The notes below the pieces were generated by a model. It was given only the letters and a program-made list of their open reading frames with translations, made no database searches and was not told where the DNA came from. The position numbers were made by a program, and so were the translations under genes. Below are positions 18,592 to 28,357 of a stretch of 64,000 bases of DNA, piece after piece. Origin of the DNA: Mycolicibacterium fallax. GTDB taxonomy: Bacteria; Actinomycetota; Actinomycetes; Mycobacteriales; Mycobacteriaceae. Location of the stretch: contig NZ_AP022603.1 of NCBI RefSeq assembly GCF_010726955.1, positions 2,108,001 through 2,172,000 of the forward strand, given 5' to 3'. Numbering within the stretch: the stretch's first letter is position 1; each line of letters starts with the position of its first letter.

Positions 18592-20193
18592 ATGTTCGAA
18601 TCAACGGTGTACGACCCCGGGGAACTCACCGCCCTGGACGACGCCGCCCTGATCGACACCATCACCGACGCCACCCGCATCACCGCCGCGATAGAAGCCC
18701 GGCGCCTGGCCGCCCTGGCCGAATTCGCCCACCGCCGCTGCGACCAAGCCCTACACCCCTCCTGGGGCTGCGACGACTGGGACAACGCCGCCGCCGAAAT
18801 CGCCGCCGCCCTGACCCTGCACCACGGCCGCGCAATGAACCTGATGGACACCGGCCTGGCCCTACGCGACCGACTCCCCGCCATCGGCGCCCTACTACTC
18901 GGCGGCCACATCACCGCGGCCACCGCCACCACCATCGCCCACCGCACCGCCCTGATCAACGACCCCACCGCCCTGACCCAGGTCGACACCGACCTCGCCG
19001 ACGCCGCCACCAGTTGGGGCCCACTGTCGAACTACAAACTCGACCAGGCCATCGACACCATCGTCGACCGCCACGACCCCGACGCCGTCCGCCGCGCCCG
19101 CACCACCATCCGCAGCCGCGACATCACCATCGGCGACCCCCGCACCGACCGCGACGGCCTGACCGCCCTCTACGGCCGACTCGCCACCCCCGACGCCGCC
19201 CTGCTCGACGCCACCCTGACCGCCATGGCCAAAAGCGTCTGCGACGACGACCCCCGCACCCTGGCCCAACGCCGCGCCGACGCCCTCGGCGCCCTGGCCG
19301 CCCACACCGACCACCTCACCTGCGCCTGCGAGGACCCCGACTGCACCGCCAAAACCGGGCCCCACCCCGCCACCCACATCACCATCCACATCCTGGCCAA
19401 CGCCGCCACCGCCACCCCCGCGGCACTGGCCCGAGCCGCCCGCACCTCCATCCACGGCACCGGCAAAAACCCCCGCACCACCCGCGGGAACAACAGCACC
19501 GAACTGCGCCCCGAGCCCGGCACCCCCGCACCCTCGGGCATCGTCCCGGGCCGCTCCGGAGCCACCATCCCCGCCCCACTGCTGGCCGACCTCATCGCCC
19601 ACGGCGCCCGCATCCGCACCGTCACCACCCCCACCGGCCCCGCCGAACCCCGCTACCGGCCCTCCGCCCGACTCGACGAGTTCATCCGCTCCCGCGACAT
19701 CACCTGCCGCCACCCCGGCTGCGACCGCCCCGCCACCGACTGCGACCTCGACCACATCATCGCCCGCAACAACGGCGGACCCACCCACCCCGCCAACCTC
19801 GGACCCCGCTGCCGACTGCACCACCTACTCAAAACCTTCTGGCCCGGCTGGACCGACACCATGACCCCCGACGGCACCCTCACCATCACCACCCCCACCG
19901 GCCACAGCTACACCCAAAAACCACTGAGCCACCTCCTGTTCCCCGACTGGAACACCACCACCGGGCCAGCCCCACCACCACGACCACCCACCCGAAAAAC
20001 CCGCAGCCCCGGCGCCACCGTGATGATGCCCACCCGAAAACAACCCCGCAGCAAAACCCGCGCCCAACACATCACCACCGAACGCGCCGCCAACGCCGCC
20101 CAAGCCGCCACCGAACGCGCCGCCATCATCGCCAAAGCCAAAGCCGAAAACCGCACCCCACCACCGGACTACCACGACCCACCACCCTTCTGA
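18592..20193 (+). CDS. REP13E12-type DUF222/HNH endonuclease domain protein
   Basis: This 533-residue member of the 13E12 repeat family of mycobacteria has an N-terminal DUF222 helical region (TITDATRITAAIEARRLAAL, GGHITAATATTIAHR). A C-terminal HNH nuclease motif is visible as CRHPGCDRPATDCDLDHI, then NGGPT and CRLHHLLK (C..C..H..H). A Pro/Thr/Arg-rich tail follows. Members are multicopy in mycobacterial genomes and are attachment sites for some prophage-like elements. Third codon positions are almost all C, giving codon use unlike any neighbour. It has a TAGATT element seven bases before the ATG. The biological role of the family is not settled. Confidence 0.88.
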   Translation: MFESTVYDPGELTALDDAALIDTITDATRITAAIEARRLAALAEFAHRRCDQALHPSWGCDDWDNAAAEIAAALTLHHGRAMNLMDTGLALRDRLPAIGALLLGGHITAATATTIAHRTALINDPTALTQVDTDLADAATSWGPLSNYKLDQAIDTIVDRHDPDAVRRARTTIRSRDITIGDPRTDRDGLTALYGRLATPDAALLDATLTAMAKSVCDDDPRTLAQRRADALGALAAHTDHLTCACEDPDCTAKTGPHPATHITIHILANAATATPAALARAARTSIHGTGKNPRTTRGNNSTELRPEPGTPAPSGIVPGRSGATIPAPLLADLIAHGARIRTVTTPTGPAEPRYRPSARLDEFIRSRDITCRHPGCDRPATDCDLDHIIARNNGGPTHPANLGPRCRLHHLLKTFWPGWTDTMTPDGTLTITTPTGHSYTQKPLSHLLFPDWNTTTGPAPPPRPPTRKTRSPGATVMMPTRKQPRSKTRAQHITTERAANAAQAATERAAIIAKAKAENRTPPPDYHDPPPF

Positions 20194-20208
20194 CGTAGCG
20201 TCACGGGT

Positions 20209-21630
20209 ATGAACACCGCCGTCGTGGTCGGCGCCGGGCCCAACGGCCTGGCCGCCGCCGTCACCCTGGCCGCGGCGGGCATGACGGTCACCGTGTTGGA
20301 GGCGGCCCCGACGATCGGCGGCGGCACCCGGTCCGGCGAAGCGATCGTGCCCGGCCTGCTGCACGATGACTGCTCGGCCATCCATCCGATGGCCGTCGGC
20401 TCGGCGTTCCTGACCGGCCTGGACCTGGAGCGCTACGGGCTGAGTTGGCGCTGGCCCGAGATCGACTGCGTCCACCCGCTCGACGACGGCTCGGCCGGGG
20501 TGCTGCACCGGTCGGTCGAGCAGACCGCGGCCGGCCTCGGCCGCGACGGCGCGCGCTGGCGAGCGTTGTTCGACGGGCCGTCGGCCAGCTACGACACCCT
20601 GGCGCAGGACATCACCCGGCCCCTGCTGCACATTCCGGCGCACCCGCTGACGCTGGCCCGATTCGGCGTGCCGACGGTGCTGCCGGCATCCGCGCTGGCC
20701 CGGGTGTTCCGCACCGAGGCCGCCCGCGCGCTGTTCGGCGGCGTCGCCGCGCACGCGTTCCGGCCGCTGCACCTGCCGCTGACCTCGGCGATCGGGCTGG
20801 GCATCCTGACCGCCGGGCACCGGCACGGCTGGGCGGTGGCCGCCGGCGGCTCGCAGGCCATCACCGCCGCGCTGGCCGCCAAGCTCGCCGACCTGGGCGG
20901 CACCATCGAGACCGGGGTGCGCGTCGACTCCGCCGATCAGTTGCCGCCGGCCGACATCACCATGTTCGACCTGGCTCCCACCGCCGTGGCAGACATCCTC
21001 GGCGACCGGTTGCCGTCCCGGATCTCCCGGGCGCTGGCCCGGTTCCGGTACGGCCCGGGCGCCTTCAAGGTGGACTTCGCCGTCGACGGGCCGGTGCCGT
21101 GGACCCATCCGGCCGCCGCCCGGGCCGGGACCGTGCACCTGGGCGGCGACTACGCCGAGATCGCCGCCACCGAGCGCGCGGTGAACGCGGGGCAGATGCC
21201 GCAGCGGCCCTTCGTGCTGGTCGGCCAGCAGTACCTCGCCGACCCAGCGCGCTCGGTGGGCGACGTGCACCCGCTGTGGTCCTATGCGCACGTCCCGCAC
21301 GGGTACACCGGCGACGCCACCGAGGCGATCATCGCCCAGATCGAACGGTTCGCCCCCGGCTTCCGCGATCGGATCGTCGGCTACCGCACCCGCTCAACGA
21401 CCGAAATGTCCTGCTACAACGCCAATTACGTGGGCGGAGACATTCTCACCGGGGCCAAGGACATCCGGCAGCTGGTGTTCGGTCCGCGGGTCACGTTGCG
21501 GCCGTACGCGCTCGGCACGCCCGGGCGGTATCTCTGCTCGGCGGCCACCCCGCCGGGGCCCGGGGCACACGGGATGTGCGGCGCCAATGCCGCGGAGGTC
21601 GCGCTGGCCGCGCTGCGCGCGCGCCGCTGA
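20209..21630 (+). CDS. Phytoene desaturase-like FAD-dependent oxidoreductase
   Basis: This 473-residue flavoprotein starts with a Rossmann ADP-binding motif, VVVGAGPNGLAAAVTLAAAG (G-x-G-x-x-G), followed by VLEAAPTIGGGTRS as in CrtI-type amine oxidase/desaturase proteins. The C-terminal FAD motif region reads YLCSAATPPGPGAHGMCG. In mycobacteria such proteins are widespread; some act on carotenoids, but most have unknown substrates. No carotenoid gene is next to it. A TAGCGT element lies seven bases before the ATG, so it may have its own leaderless transcript. It converges on the SnoaL-like gene with a 2-bp gap. Confidence 0.83.
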   Translation: MNTAVVVGAGPNGLAAAVTLAAAGMTVTVLEAAPTIGGGTRSGEAIVPGLLHDDCSAIHPMAVGSAFLTGLDLERYGLSWRWPEIDCVHPLDDGSAGVLHRSVEQTAAGLGRDGARWRALFDGPSASYDTLAQDITRPLLHIPAHPLTLARFGVPTVLPASALARVFRTEAARALFGGVAAHAFRPLHLPLTSAIGLGILTAGHRHGWAVAAGGSQAITAALAAKLADLGGTIETGVRVDSADQLPPADITMFDLAPTAVADILGDRLPSRISRALARFRYGPGAFKVDFAVDGPVPWTHPAAARAGTVHLGGDYAEIAATERAVNAGQMPQRPFVLVGQQYLADPARSVGDVHPLWSYAHVPHGYTGDATEAIIAQIERFAPGFRDRIVGYRTRSTTEMSCYNANYVGGDILTGAKDIRQLVFGPRVTLRPYALGTPGRYLCSAATPPGPGAHGMCGANAAEVALAALRARR

Positions 21631-21632
21631 GC

Positions 21633-22055
21633 TCAGCCGAGGTCCATCAGCAGATGCTCGGACACGTCGCCGACCATCTCCACCTGGACAATGCGCTCGG
21701 TGAAGTACCAGCCGTCGGCGTCGCGGGCAAAGGCGTCCCGGTACCGCCCGACCACAATGGGCTGCAACGGCAGCGTCTCGGTCCGCTGCACCACACAGAA
21801 CGTCGAGCGCGCGGTCGCCCGGTCCCCGTCAACCTGCACGATCGGGTTGAGCACCAGGTGCCGGGTCCGCGGGGTGCCGCCGGAATCCGGGTGACGACGG
21901 GTGGTCGCGGCGAACAGTTCCCCAATCGCGGCCGCACCGGCCACCCCCATGAAGGTGCCGCGGCCCAGCAGCACGCCGACCCCGTCGAAGTCCCCGTCGT
22001 CGATGAGTTCGGCGTAGCGATAGAGCAGTTCGGTGATCGCCGCGGCGTCGCTCAT
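21633..22055 (-). CDS. SnoaL-like / NTF2-fold protein
   Basis: This 140-residue protein has the NTF2-like cone fold pattern: an N-terminal helix [21 protein letters not shown], then alternating strands ending in [22 protein letters not shown]. Proteins of this fold include SnoaL-type cyclases, ketosteroid isomerases and ring-hydroxylating dioxygenase subunits, so the activity is open. His-56-region residues ([15 protein letters not shown]) fit the SnoaL_4 subgroup. The start ATG overlaps the tsaD stop (ATGA), which makes it the last gene of the tsa-alr transcription unit, probably by chance of position rather than function. Confidence 0.75.
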   Translation of the reverse strand: MSDAAAITELLYRYAELIDDGDFDGVGVLLGRGTFMGVAGAAAIGELFAATTRRHPDSGGTPRTRHLVLNPIVQVDGDRATARSTFCVVQRTETLPLQPIVVGRYRDAFARDADGWYFTERIVQVEMVGDVSEHLLMDLG

Positions 22056-23092
22056 GACACCTGGCTCGCGACGATCGGCAGCCCCGGGTCGCTGGCCACC
22101 GTCAACGGTGACGGCGCGGCCCCGGCGGCCAGCAGCTGCGCGGCGAACGCCGCGATCATCCCGCCGTTGTCGGTGCACAGCCGCGGCGGGGGCACCCGCA
22201 GCGTTAATCCTGCTGCCGCGCAACGCTGTTCGGCCAGCTCCCGCAGCCGCGAGTTGGCGGCCACCCCGCCGCCGATCAGCAGCGTGCCGACCCCGAGATC
22301 GGTCGCCGCGCGAACCGCCTTGCGGGTCAACACATCGGCGACGGATTCCTGAAAGCCGGCGGCGATGTCGGCCGGCGATGCGTCGGGGTTGGCCTCCAGG
22401 TAGCGGGCCACCGCGGTCTTGAGCCCGGAGAAGCTGAACACGTACGGGTCATCGCGCGGCCCGGTCATCCCGCGCGGGAACACGATCGCGCCCGGGTCGC
22501 CGGTGCGGGCCAACTCGTCGAGCACCCGGCCGCCCGGGTAGCCCAGGCCCAGCAGCCGGGCCACCTTGTCGTAGGCCTCCCCCGCCGCGTCGTCCACCGT
22601 GCTGCCGAGCTCGACGATCGGCTCCCCCAGCGACCGGACGTGCAGCAGGTGGGTGTGCCCACCGGATACCAGCAGCGCAACGCATTCCGGCAGCGGCCCG
22701 TGCGCGTAGACGTCGGCGGCCAAATGCCCGCCGAGGTGGTTGACGGCGTAGAACGGCACGCCCCAGGCGGCGGCGTAGGCCTTCGCCGCGGCGACCCCGA
22801 CCAGCAGCGCCCCGGCCAGGCCCGGGCCGATCGTGGTCGCGACGACGTCGGGCCGGTCGATCCCGGCGGTGTCCAGCGCCCGGCGCATCGTCGGCCCGAG
22901 CGCCTCCAGGTGCGCCCGCGAGGCGATCTCGGGCACCACCCCGCCGTAACGGGTGTGCTCGTCGACGCTGGAGGCCACCTCATCGGCCAGCAGGGTGATT
23001 CCGCCGTCGGCGTCGAGTTCGGCGATCCCGACACCGGTTTCGTCGCAGGAACTTTCGATGGCCAGCACGGTGGTGCCCCGTCGCACGGTCAT
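22052..23092 (-). CDS. tsaD: tRNA N6-adenosine threonylcarbamoyltransferase TsaD
   Basis: TsaD transfers the threonylcarbamoyl group to A37 of ANN-decoding tRNAs (t6A), acting with TsaB and TsaE. The 346-residue protein has the ASKHA/Kae1 features: [10 protein letters not shown] near the N-terminus, the iron-binding [10 protein letters not shown] (HxxxH), [20 protein letters not shown] and [14 protein letters not shown]. The ATG at 23090-23092 has GAGGAG five bases upstream and is preferred over far upstream in-frame starts. Its neighbours tsaB and tsaE encode its partners; the rimI stop lies 3 bp before this start. Confidence 0.96.
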   Translation of the reverse strand: MTVRRGTTVLAIESSCDETGVGIAELDADGGITLLADEVASSVDEHTRYGGVVPEIASRAHLEALGPTMRRALDTAGIDRPDVVATTIGPGLAGALLVGVAAAKAYAAAWGVPFYAVNHLGGHLAADVYAHGPLPECVALLVSGGHTHLLHVRSLGEPIVELGSTVDDAAGEAYDKVARLLGLGYPGGRVLDELARTGDPGAIVFPRGMTGPRDDPYVFSFSGLKTAVARYLEANPDASPADIAAGFQESVADVLTRKAVRAATDLGVGTLLIGGGVAANSRLRELAEQRCAAAGLTLRVPPPRLCTDNGGMIAAFAAQLLAAGAAPSPLTVASDPGLPIVASQVS

Positions 23093-23568
23093 GTGGTCTC
23101 CTCGGGATCGCGGCGCATGGTGAACGCATCGGCCCGGCTGCCCGGGTAGTACCGCTTGCGCACTCCGACCGTGACGAACCCGACGCTCTGGTAGAGCGCC
23201 AGGGCCGCCGCGTTGTCGGTGCGGACCTCCAGGAAGGTGGGCCCGTCGGCGGCGAACGCCAGCAGGTCGGCCAGCAGCCGCCGCCCGATGCCGCGGCCCT
23301 GCTGCGCCGGATCCACGCCGATGGTGTGCACCTCGTACTCGAACGGCGGCCGCACGCCCAGCCGGGCCGCCCCGGCGTAGCCGACCAGCCGGCCGTCCAG
23401 CCGCGCGGCGACGTAATGGTTCTGCGGTGCACCGAGTTGCTCGACGAACGCCCGCGCCGGCCACGGGTCGTCGCCGGGAAACAGCAGCGCCTCCAGTTCG
23501 CCGCAGCGCGCGCCGTCGGCGCGGGTCAGGGCGTCCAGCACGACGACGCCGGGCTGCGGATCGGTCAC
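23089..23568 (-). CDS. rimI: Ribosomal-protein-S18-alanine N-acetyltransferase RimI
   Basis: This 159-residue GNAT acetyltransferase likely acetylates protein N-termini; in E. coli RimI acts on ribosomal protein S18. The acetyl-CoA-binding motif A reads [20 protein letters not shown] (QxxGxG), and motif B reads [19 protein letters not shown]. The GTG start overlaps the tsaB stop (GTGA), and the 3' end overlaps the tsaD start. In M. tuberculosis rimI (Rv3420c) likewise sits between tsaB and tsaD. Confidence 0.92.
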   Translation of the reverse strand: MTDPQPGVVVLDALTRADGARCGELEALLFPGDDPWPARAFVEQLGAPQNHYVAARLDGRLVGYAGAARLGVRPPFEYEVHTIGVDPAQQGRGIGRRLLADLLAFAADGPTFLEVRTDNAAALALYQSVGFVTVGVRKRYYPGSRADAFTMRRDPEETT

Positions 23569-24203
23569 GCCAGCCCCCGCTCCGCCAGCGTCCGGGCATC
23601 CGGGCGGCGCAGGTACAGCGGCACCAGCGGCTCCGGTTCGGCAGCCCAATCCGGCACCGCGCCAACAAGTCCCAGCGCCGACGGGTACTCCCGGTCGATC
23701 ACCGGGAGGCCGAACTGCGCGGCGACCGCGGCCGGTCCGGCCACCGCGGCCACGCCGTCCACCGCGACGTCGGCGGGCGCGCTGACGCCCGGCCCGCCGG
23801 TCCGGACTCCGTCGCGGTAACGCGCCCAGTACACCTCGCGCCGGCGCGCGTCGGTGACCACCAGCAGCTGTCCCGAGGTTCCCGCGGCGATCGCGTCCAG
23901 GCTGCACACCCCGTGCACCGGGATGCCGAGCGCCTGACCGAATGCCGCGGCGGTGGCCATCCCGACCCGCAGCCCGGTGAACGGCCCCGGCCCGCAGCCG
24001 ACCACCACCGCGGCCAGCGCCGCCATCTCCAGCTGCGCATCCGCCAGCGCGGCAAGCACATTCGGGGTCAGCCGCTCGGCGTGCGCGCGGGGGTCCACGG
24101 TGATCCGCTCGGCCAGCAGCTCGGGCCGCGCGCCGCCGAGCCGGATCAGCCCCGCGGTCACCGCCGGGGTGGCGGTGTCCAGGGCGAGCACCACGCGGCT
24201 CAT
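23565..24203 (-). CDS. tsaB: t6A biosynthesis protein TsaB
   Basis: This 212-residue partner of TsaD in the threonylcarbamoyl-adenosine complex is an ASKHA-fold protein without catalytic activity of its own. Visible are [15 protein letters not shown] at the N-terminus, [20 protein letters not shown] (the conserved GPGSFTGLRIG region) and [12 protein letters not shown]. The ATG overlaps the tsaE stop, and its own stop overlaps rimI, so tsaE-tsaB-rimI are coupled. The gene corresponds to Rv3421c. Confidence 0.92.
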   Translation of the reverse strand: MSRVVLALDTATPAVTAGLIRLGGARPELLAERITVDPRAHAERLTPNVLAALADAQLEMAALAAVVVGCGPGPFTGLRVGMATAAAFGQALGIPVHGVCSLDAIAAGTSGQLLVVTDARRREVYWARYRDGVRTGGPGVSAPADVAVDGVAAVAGPAAVAAQFGLPVIDREYPSALGLVGAVPDWAAEPEPLVPLYLRRPDARTLAERGLA

Positions 24204-24676
24204 CGCGGTGCCCCCCAGCTCCACACCGCGGTGCGGGTCTCGGAGTCGACGGCCCGGTCCAGCCGGACATCGAGGTGCCGCTCGGAGAGCCGCTCGGCCA
24301 GGCCCTCGCCCCACTCGACCACCACGACGGCCTCCTCCAGGTCGGTGTCCAGGTCCAGCGAATCCAATTCGCCGAGCAGATCGGTGGCGTGGTCCAGCAG
24401 TCGGTAGACGTCGACGTGCACCAGGTCGGGTGCGCCGGCCCGGCGGGCGGGATGCACCCGGGCCAGCACGTAGGTCGGCGAGGTGACCGGGCCGTCGACG
24501 TCCATGCCCGCGGCAATGCCCTTGGTCAGCATGGTCTTTCCGGCTCCCAGCGGCCCGGCCAGCACCACCACGTCGCCGGCGGACAGGCCGGCGCCGATCC
24601 GGGCGCCCAGCACCAGGGTGTCCTCGGCGGTGTCCAGCACCGCCGACCCGTCGGGGATCCGCGCGGGTTCAGCCAC
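24200..24676 (-). CDS. tsaE: t6A biosynthesis ATPase TsaE
   Basis: This 158-residue P-loop ATPase is needed for turnover of the TsaBD complex. The Walker A motif GPLGAGKTMLTKG is near residues 42-54. The switch-like TSPTYVLARVH, HVDVYRLLD and VVVEWGEGLAERL motifs are all present and in the family order. It overlaps the upstream hydrolase gene by 8 bp and the tsaB start by 4 bp. The gene corresponds to Rv3422c. Confidence 0.94.
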   Translation of the reverse strand: MAEPARIPDGSAVLDTAEDTLVLGARIGAGLSAGDVVVLAGPLGAGKTMLTKGIAAGMDVDGPVTSPTYVLARVHPARRAGAPDLVHVDVYRLLDHATDLLGELDSLDLDTDLEEAVVVVEWGEGLAERLSERHLDVRLDRAVDSETRTAVWSWGAPR

Positions 24677-25763
24677 GGGTCCGCAGCCGGTAGCGCACCC
24701 GGCGGGTCAGCGCGACCATCCGGTTCGGGGTGGCCCGGACCACCAGCCGCTGCAGCGCGTCGTTGATCACCTCGGGCTCCTCCAACTGCACCATGTGGCC
24801 GGCGTCGCCGACGATCAGCAGTTCGGCGCCGGGCAGTTCGGCGGCCATCTCCAGGGAGTGCTCCGGGGTGGTCAGCACATCCGCGGAGCCGCAGGCGATC
24901 AGCACCGGCACCCGGGCCAGCGCGGGCAGGCCGTCGACCTCGTCGTGCACGCTCAGCGCGTGCAGGAAGCCGACCATGGTCGGCACCGGGGTGCGATGGA
25001 TGATCCCGTCGTTGTACCGGGCCACCGTAGGGCTGACCTCGTCGTTGCCGAACGAGGCGGCCTGCAGCACCGGGGCCAGCACCGACCGGGCCAGGCCGCG
25101 GCCCCGCTGGATCACCCCGGGCGCGTAGCGGGCGGTGAACCGGGCCGCCTCCAGCGCCGGGTTCTGCAGGATCTCCCCGAGCGGGGACCGGGACAGGCCC
25201 TGGGCGGCCGAGGAGATGATCGCGGCACCGGAGATGGTGGTGCCGTAGCGCTCCGGGTGCTGACGGGCATGCGACAGCACGGTCATGCCGCCCATCGAAT
25301 GGCCGACCAGCACCACCGAACCGCGCGGCGTCAGCAGTTTCAGCACCGTCTCCAGGTCCCGGCCGAGCTGGTCGATGGAGTAGCTGGCCGGGTCCCCGGC
25401 GGTGGATTCGCCGTGGCCGCGCTGGTCGTAGAACACCATCCGGACCTGCTCGCCCCACATCTCGACCATGTCGCGGCGCTGAAAGTGGTAGGCGCGCATG
25501 CTGTTACAGAAGCCGTGCGAAAACACCACGGTGACCCGGGCGTCGGCAGGCCCGACCTCGCGGATCTGCAGGTCCACCCCGTCGGGGGTGGTCACCACGC
25601 AGCTGCGGTCGGCGTCGAACACGCCAAAGTCCTCGCCGCGGTGCGGATCCCGGCCGCGGCGCCGGGCCACCGCCCGGGCGGTGGACATGCCGGCCACCGT
25701 CCCGACCGTGCCGATGCCGGCCGCGCCGGCCAGCCAGCGCCGGTTGTTGCGGGTGTCCTTCAT
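24669..25763 (-). CDS. Alpha/beta hydrolase
   Basis: This 364-residue alpha/beta-hydrolase-fold enzyme has the nucleophile elbow GHSMGGM, an oxyanion-side motif SHGFCNS, the [10 protein letters not shown] turn, a candidate acid in [11 protein letters not shown] and the catalytic His in [10 protein letters not shown]. The N-terminus ([19 protein letters not shown]) is hydrophobic and could be a membrane anchor. The substrate is unknown; lipid esters are plausible for a mycobacterium. It sits between alr and tsaE with overlaps at both ends and is therefore part of the same transcript; this position is empty in M. tuberculosis. Confidence 0.86.
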   Translation of the reverse strand: MKDTRNNRRWLAGAAGIGTVGTVAGMSTARAVARRRGRDPHRGEDFGVFDADRSCVVTTPDGVDLQIREVGPADARVTVVFSHGFCNSMRAYHFQRRDMVEMWGEQVRMVFYDQRGHGESTAGDPASYSIDQLGRDLETVLKLLTPRGSVVLVGHSMGGMTVLSHARQHPERYGTTISGAAIISSAAQGLSRSPLGEILQNPALEAARFTARYAPGVIQRGRGLARSVLAPVLQAASFGNDEVSPTVARYNDGIIHRTPVPTMVGFLHALSVHDEVDGLPALARVPVLIACGSADVLTTPEHSLEMAAELPGAELLIVGDAGHMVQLEEPEVINDALQRLVVRATPNRMVALTRRVRYRLRTRG

Positions 25764-26926
25764 CGGGCACCGCCCCGATACCGGCGGGTCACCCGGCCGC
25801 GCGGGCTGGTGACCACCTCGTAGTCGATGGTGTCGATCAGCTCGGCGACATCGGTGGCGGTGGCCTCACCGGCGGAGCCGGGGCCGAACAGCAGCGCCGC
25901 GTCGCCCTCGGTGACATCGACCGTCCCGGGGCCCAGGTCCACCACGAACTGGTCCATGCAGATCCGGCCCACGTTCGGGTAGCGCCGCCCGTTGATGGCG
26001 ACCTGCAGCCGACCGCTGAGCGCGCGGAACACCCCGTCTGCGTAGCCGAGCGGGATCAGCGCGACGGTGGTGTCACGCTCGGCGGTCCAGGTGTGCCCGT
26101 AGGACACCCCCGCGCCGGCGCGGACCCGTTTGACCATCGTCACCGGGGCGCTCAGCGTCATCGCCGGGGTCAGCGGCGCGTCGCTGTACCGCGGCACCGG
26201 GTTGAGCCCGTACACCGCGATGCCCGGGCGGACCACGTCGAAGGCCAGGTCCGGGCGGGTCAGGGTGGCCGCCGAATTGGCCAGGTGCGCGACCCGGAAC
26301 CGCACCCCGCGGCGCTCGGCGGCGGCCCGCAGGTCGGCGAGCAACCCGGCCTGCGCGTCGTTGGCGGGGTGCCCGGGCTCGTCGGCGCAGGCCAGGTGCG
26401 ACATCAGGCCGTCCACCCGCACCGCCCCGGCGGCCGCCGCGCGGCCGAGGTCGTCGATCAGCGCGTCGAAGTCCTCGGCGGGGACCCCGGAGCGGTTCAG
26501 GCCGGTGTCGGCCTTGACGGTGACCGCGGCGGTCTGTCCGGTGCGCTCGGCGGCGTCGAGCACCTCACCGAGCTGGCGCCGTGAGCTGACGCCCAGCCCG
26601 ATCCCGGCGAGCAGCGCCGGACCGAAATCGGTGCCCGGCGGGTGCAGCCAGGCCAGCAACGGGGCGTCGACGCCGTCGGCGCGCAGCGCCAGCGCCTCCC
26701 CGACGGTGGCAACGCCCAGCTCGGCGGCCCCGGCGGCCAGCGCCACCCGGGCCACCGCGGCGGCGCCGTGTCCGTAGCCGTCGGCCTTCACCACCGCCAT
26801 GACCTGCGCCGATCCGGCGGAATCGCGCAGCACGGCGACGTTCGCGGCGATTGCGTCGAGGTCGACAAGGACCGTCGGGGTCACCGACGGGTCAGCGGGG
26901 GCCCTGCTCGGGGCGGGTTCAGTCAT
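25760..26926 (-). CDS. alr: Alanine racemase
   Basis: This PLP enzyme makes D-alanine for peptidoglycan and is the target of D-cycloserine. The 388-residue protein has the PLP lysine in [13 protein letters not shown] and the second catalytic residue, Tyr, in [10 protein letters not shown]. The [16 protein letters not shown] and PLGYADG motifs are also present. The ATG at 26924-26926 gives [25 protein letters not shown] (in parts), and longer frames upstream run through gadB. Its stop overlaps the start of the hydrolase gene. The gene corresponds to Rv3423c. Confidence 0.95.
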   Translation of the reverse strand: MTEPAPSRAPADPSVTPTVLVDLDAIAANVAVLRDSAGSAQVMAVVKADGYGHGAAAVARVALAAGAAELGVATVGEALALRADGVDAPLLAWLHPPGTDFGPALLAGIGLGVSSRRQLGEVLDAAERTGQTAAVTVKADTGLNRSGVPAEDFDALIDDLGRAAAAGAVRVDGLMSHLACADEPGHPANDAQAGLLADLRAAAERRGVRFRVAHLANSAATLTRPDLAFDVVRPGIAVYGLNPVPRYSDAPLTPAMTLSAPVTMVKRVRAGAGVSYGHTWTAERDTTVALIPLGYADGVFRALSGRLQVAINGRRYPNVGRICMDQFVVDLGPGTVDVTEGDAALLFGPGSAGEATATDVAELIDTIDYEVVTSPRGRVTRRYRGGAR

Positions 26927-26955
26927 CACCGCCCGCCATTGTCCCAGGCCCGCCC

Positions 26956-28347
26956 TCAGTGGGCGAAATGCTCCTCCGTGGCAAACCCACCCGGGCGCAG
27001 CCGGTCCAGCTTGGCCAGCACCTCGACAATGTCGTCGCGCATGGCCCGGGCCAGGTTCATCGAGAAGCCCTCGCGGACCACGATCCGCAGCACCGCGACG
27101 TCGGTGGCGTCGGCGGGCATGGTGTAGGCCGGCACCTGCCAGCCGTACTGGCGCAGCCCGGCCGAGACGTCGAACACCGTGTACCCGGGGTCGCCGATCA
27201 GCCGGAAGGCCAGCACCGGCAGCTCGGTGCCGTCGCTGATGACCTCGAAGCGGGACATCTCCGCGAGCTCGCGGGCCAGCCACTGCGCGATCTGCCGCAG
27301 CGTCCGCATCACCGTGGTGTAGCCGTCGCGGCCCAGTCGCAGAAAGTTGTAGTACTGGCCCACCACCTGGTTGCCGGACCGGGAGAAGTTCAGCGTGAAC
27401 GTCGGCATCTCCCCGCCGAGGTAGTTCACCCGGAAGATCAGATCCTCGGGCAACGCGTCGGCGTTGCGCCACACCACGAACCCGATCCCCGGATAGGTCA
27501 GCCCGTACTTGTGGCCGCTGACGTTGATCGAGACCACCCGGGGCAGCCGGAAGTCCCACACCCGCTCGGGCTGCAGGAACGGCACGACAAAACCGCCGCT
27601 GGCCGCGTCGACGTGCACCGGAATGTCGCACTCGGGCCGCTTTTCGGCCAGCGCGTCCAGCGCGGCGCAGATCTCGGCGACCGGTTCCAGCTCACCGGTG
27701 TAGGTGGTGCCCAGGATCGCGACCACGCCGATGGTGTCCTCGTCGACCGCCTCGACCACCTGCTCGGGGGTGATGGTGTAGCGGCCTTCGGCCATCGGCA
27801 GGTAGCGCGCCTCGACGTCGAAGTAACGGCAGAACTTCTCCCACACCACCTGAACGTTGGAGCCCAGCACCAGGTTCGGGGTCCGGCCGCGCCAGGCGTC
27901 CTTGCCGTGCCGGGCCTCAAACCGCCGGCGCCACTGCCACTTCATCGCCAGCCCACCGAGCATCACCGCCTCGCTGGAGCCCACGGTGGACGCCCCGACC
28001 GCGCTGGACGGGTCGTCGTCCCGCAGGTCCTCGGCGTGGAACAGGTCGGCCACCATGCACACGCAGCGCTGCTCAATCGCAGCGGTGATCGGGTACTCGT
28101 CCTTGTCGATCATGTTCTTGTCGAAGGTTTCGGCCATCAACTGCTCGGCCTCGGGATCCATCCAGGTGGTCACGAAGGTGGCCAGGTTCTGCCGCGAGCT
28201 GCCGTCGAGCATCAGCTCGTCGTGGACGAACCGGTACACCTGGCCGGGGTCCATCGACTCGTCGGGCAACCGGAGCGCGGGGATCGGGGCGACGGACATC
28301 CGGCCGGTGTAGGCCGGGGTGATCGAGGACTGCGAGATGTACGGCAT
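26956..28347 (-). CDS. gadB: Glutamate decarboxylase
   Basis: This 463-residue PLP-dependent enzyme converts glutamate to GABA with consumption of a proton. It thus feeds the GABA shunt and acid resistance. Landmarks are [30 protein letters not shown] and the PLP lysine in [29 protein letters not shown], characteristic of the GadA/B family, is also present. The start ATG follows a weak AGGA ribosome site. It corresponds to Rv3432c; alr lies 29 bp downstream and nnr 10 bp upstream. No antiporter gene gadC is adjacent. Confidence 0.94.
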   Translation of the reverse strand: MPYISQSSITPAYTGRMSVAPIPALRLPDESMDPGQVYRFVHDELMLDGSSRQNLATFVTTWMDPEAEQLMAETFDKNMIDKDEYPITAAIEQRCVCMVADLFHAEDLRDDDPSSAVGASTVGSSEAVMLGGLAMKWQWRRRFEARHGKDAWRGRTPNLVLGSNVQVVWEKFCRYFDVEARYLPMAEGRYTITPEQVVEAVDEDTIGVVAILGTTYTGELEPVAEICAALDALAEKRPECDIPVHVDAASGGFVVPFLQPERVWDFRLPRVVSINVSGHKYGLTYPGIGFVVWRNADALPEDLIFRVNYLGGEMPTFTLNFSRSGNQVVGQYYNFLRLGRDGYTTVMRTLRQIAQWLARELAEMSRFEVISDGTELPVLAFRLIGDPGYTVFDVSAGLRQYGWQVPAYTMPADATDVAVLRIVVREGFSMNLARAMRDDIVEVLAKLDRLRPGGFATEEHFAH

Positions 28348-28357
28348 GGTGTCCTGT

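Noticed and set aside
19014..20198. Very Arg/His/Pro-rich 394-residue frame inside the HNH gene
   Set aside because: It is the +1 shadow of the C-rich HNH gene, with a biased composition that real proteins lack.
22052..23668. N-terminally extended TsaD
   Set aside because: The extra 192 residues are a shadow of rimI; the start at 23092 has a good ribosome site and the family N-terminus.
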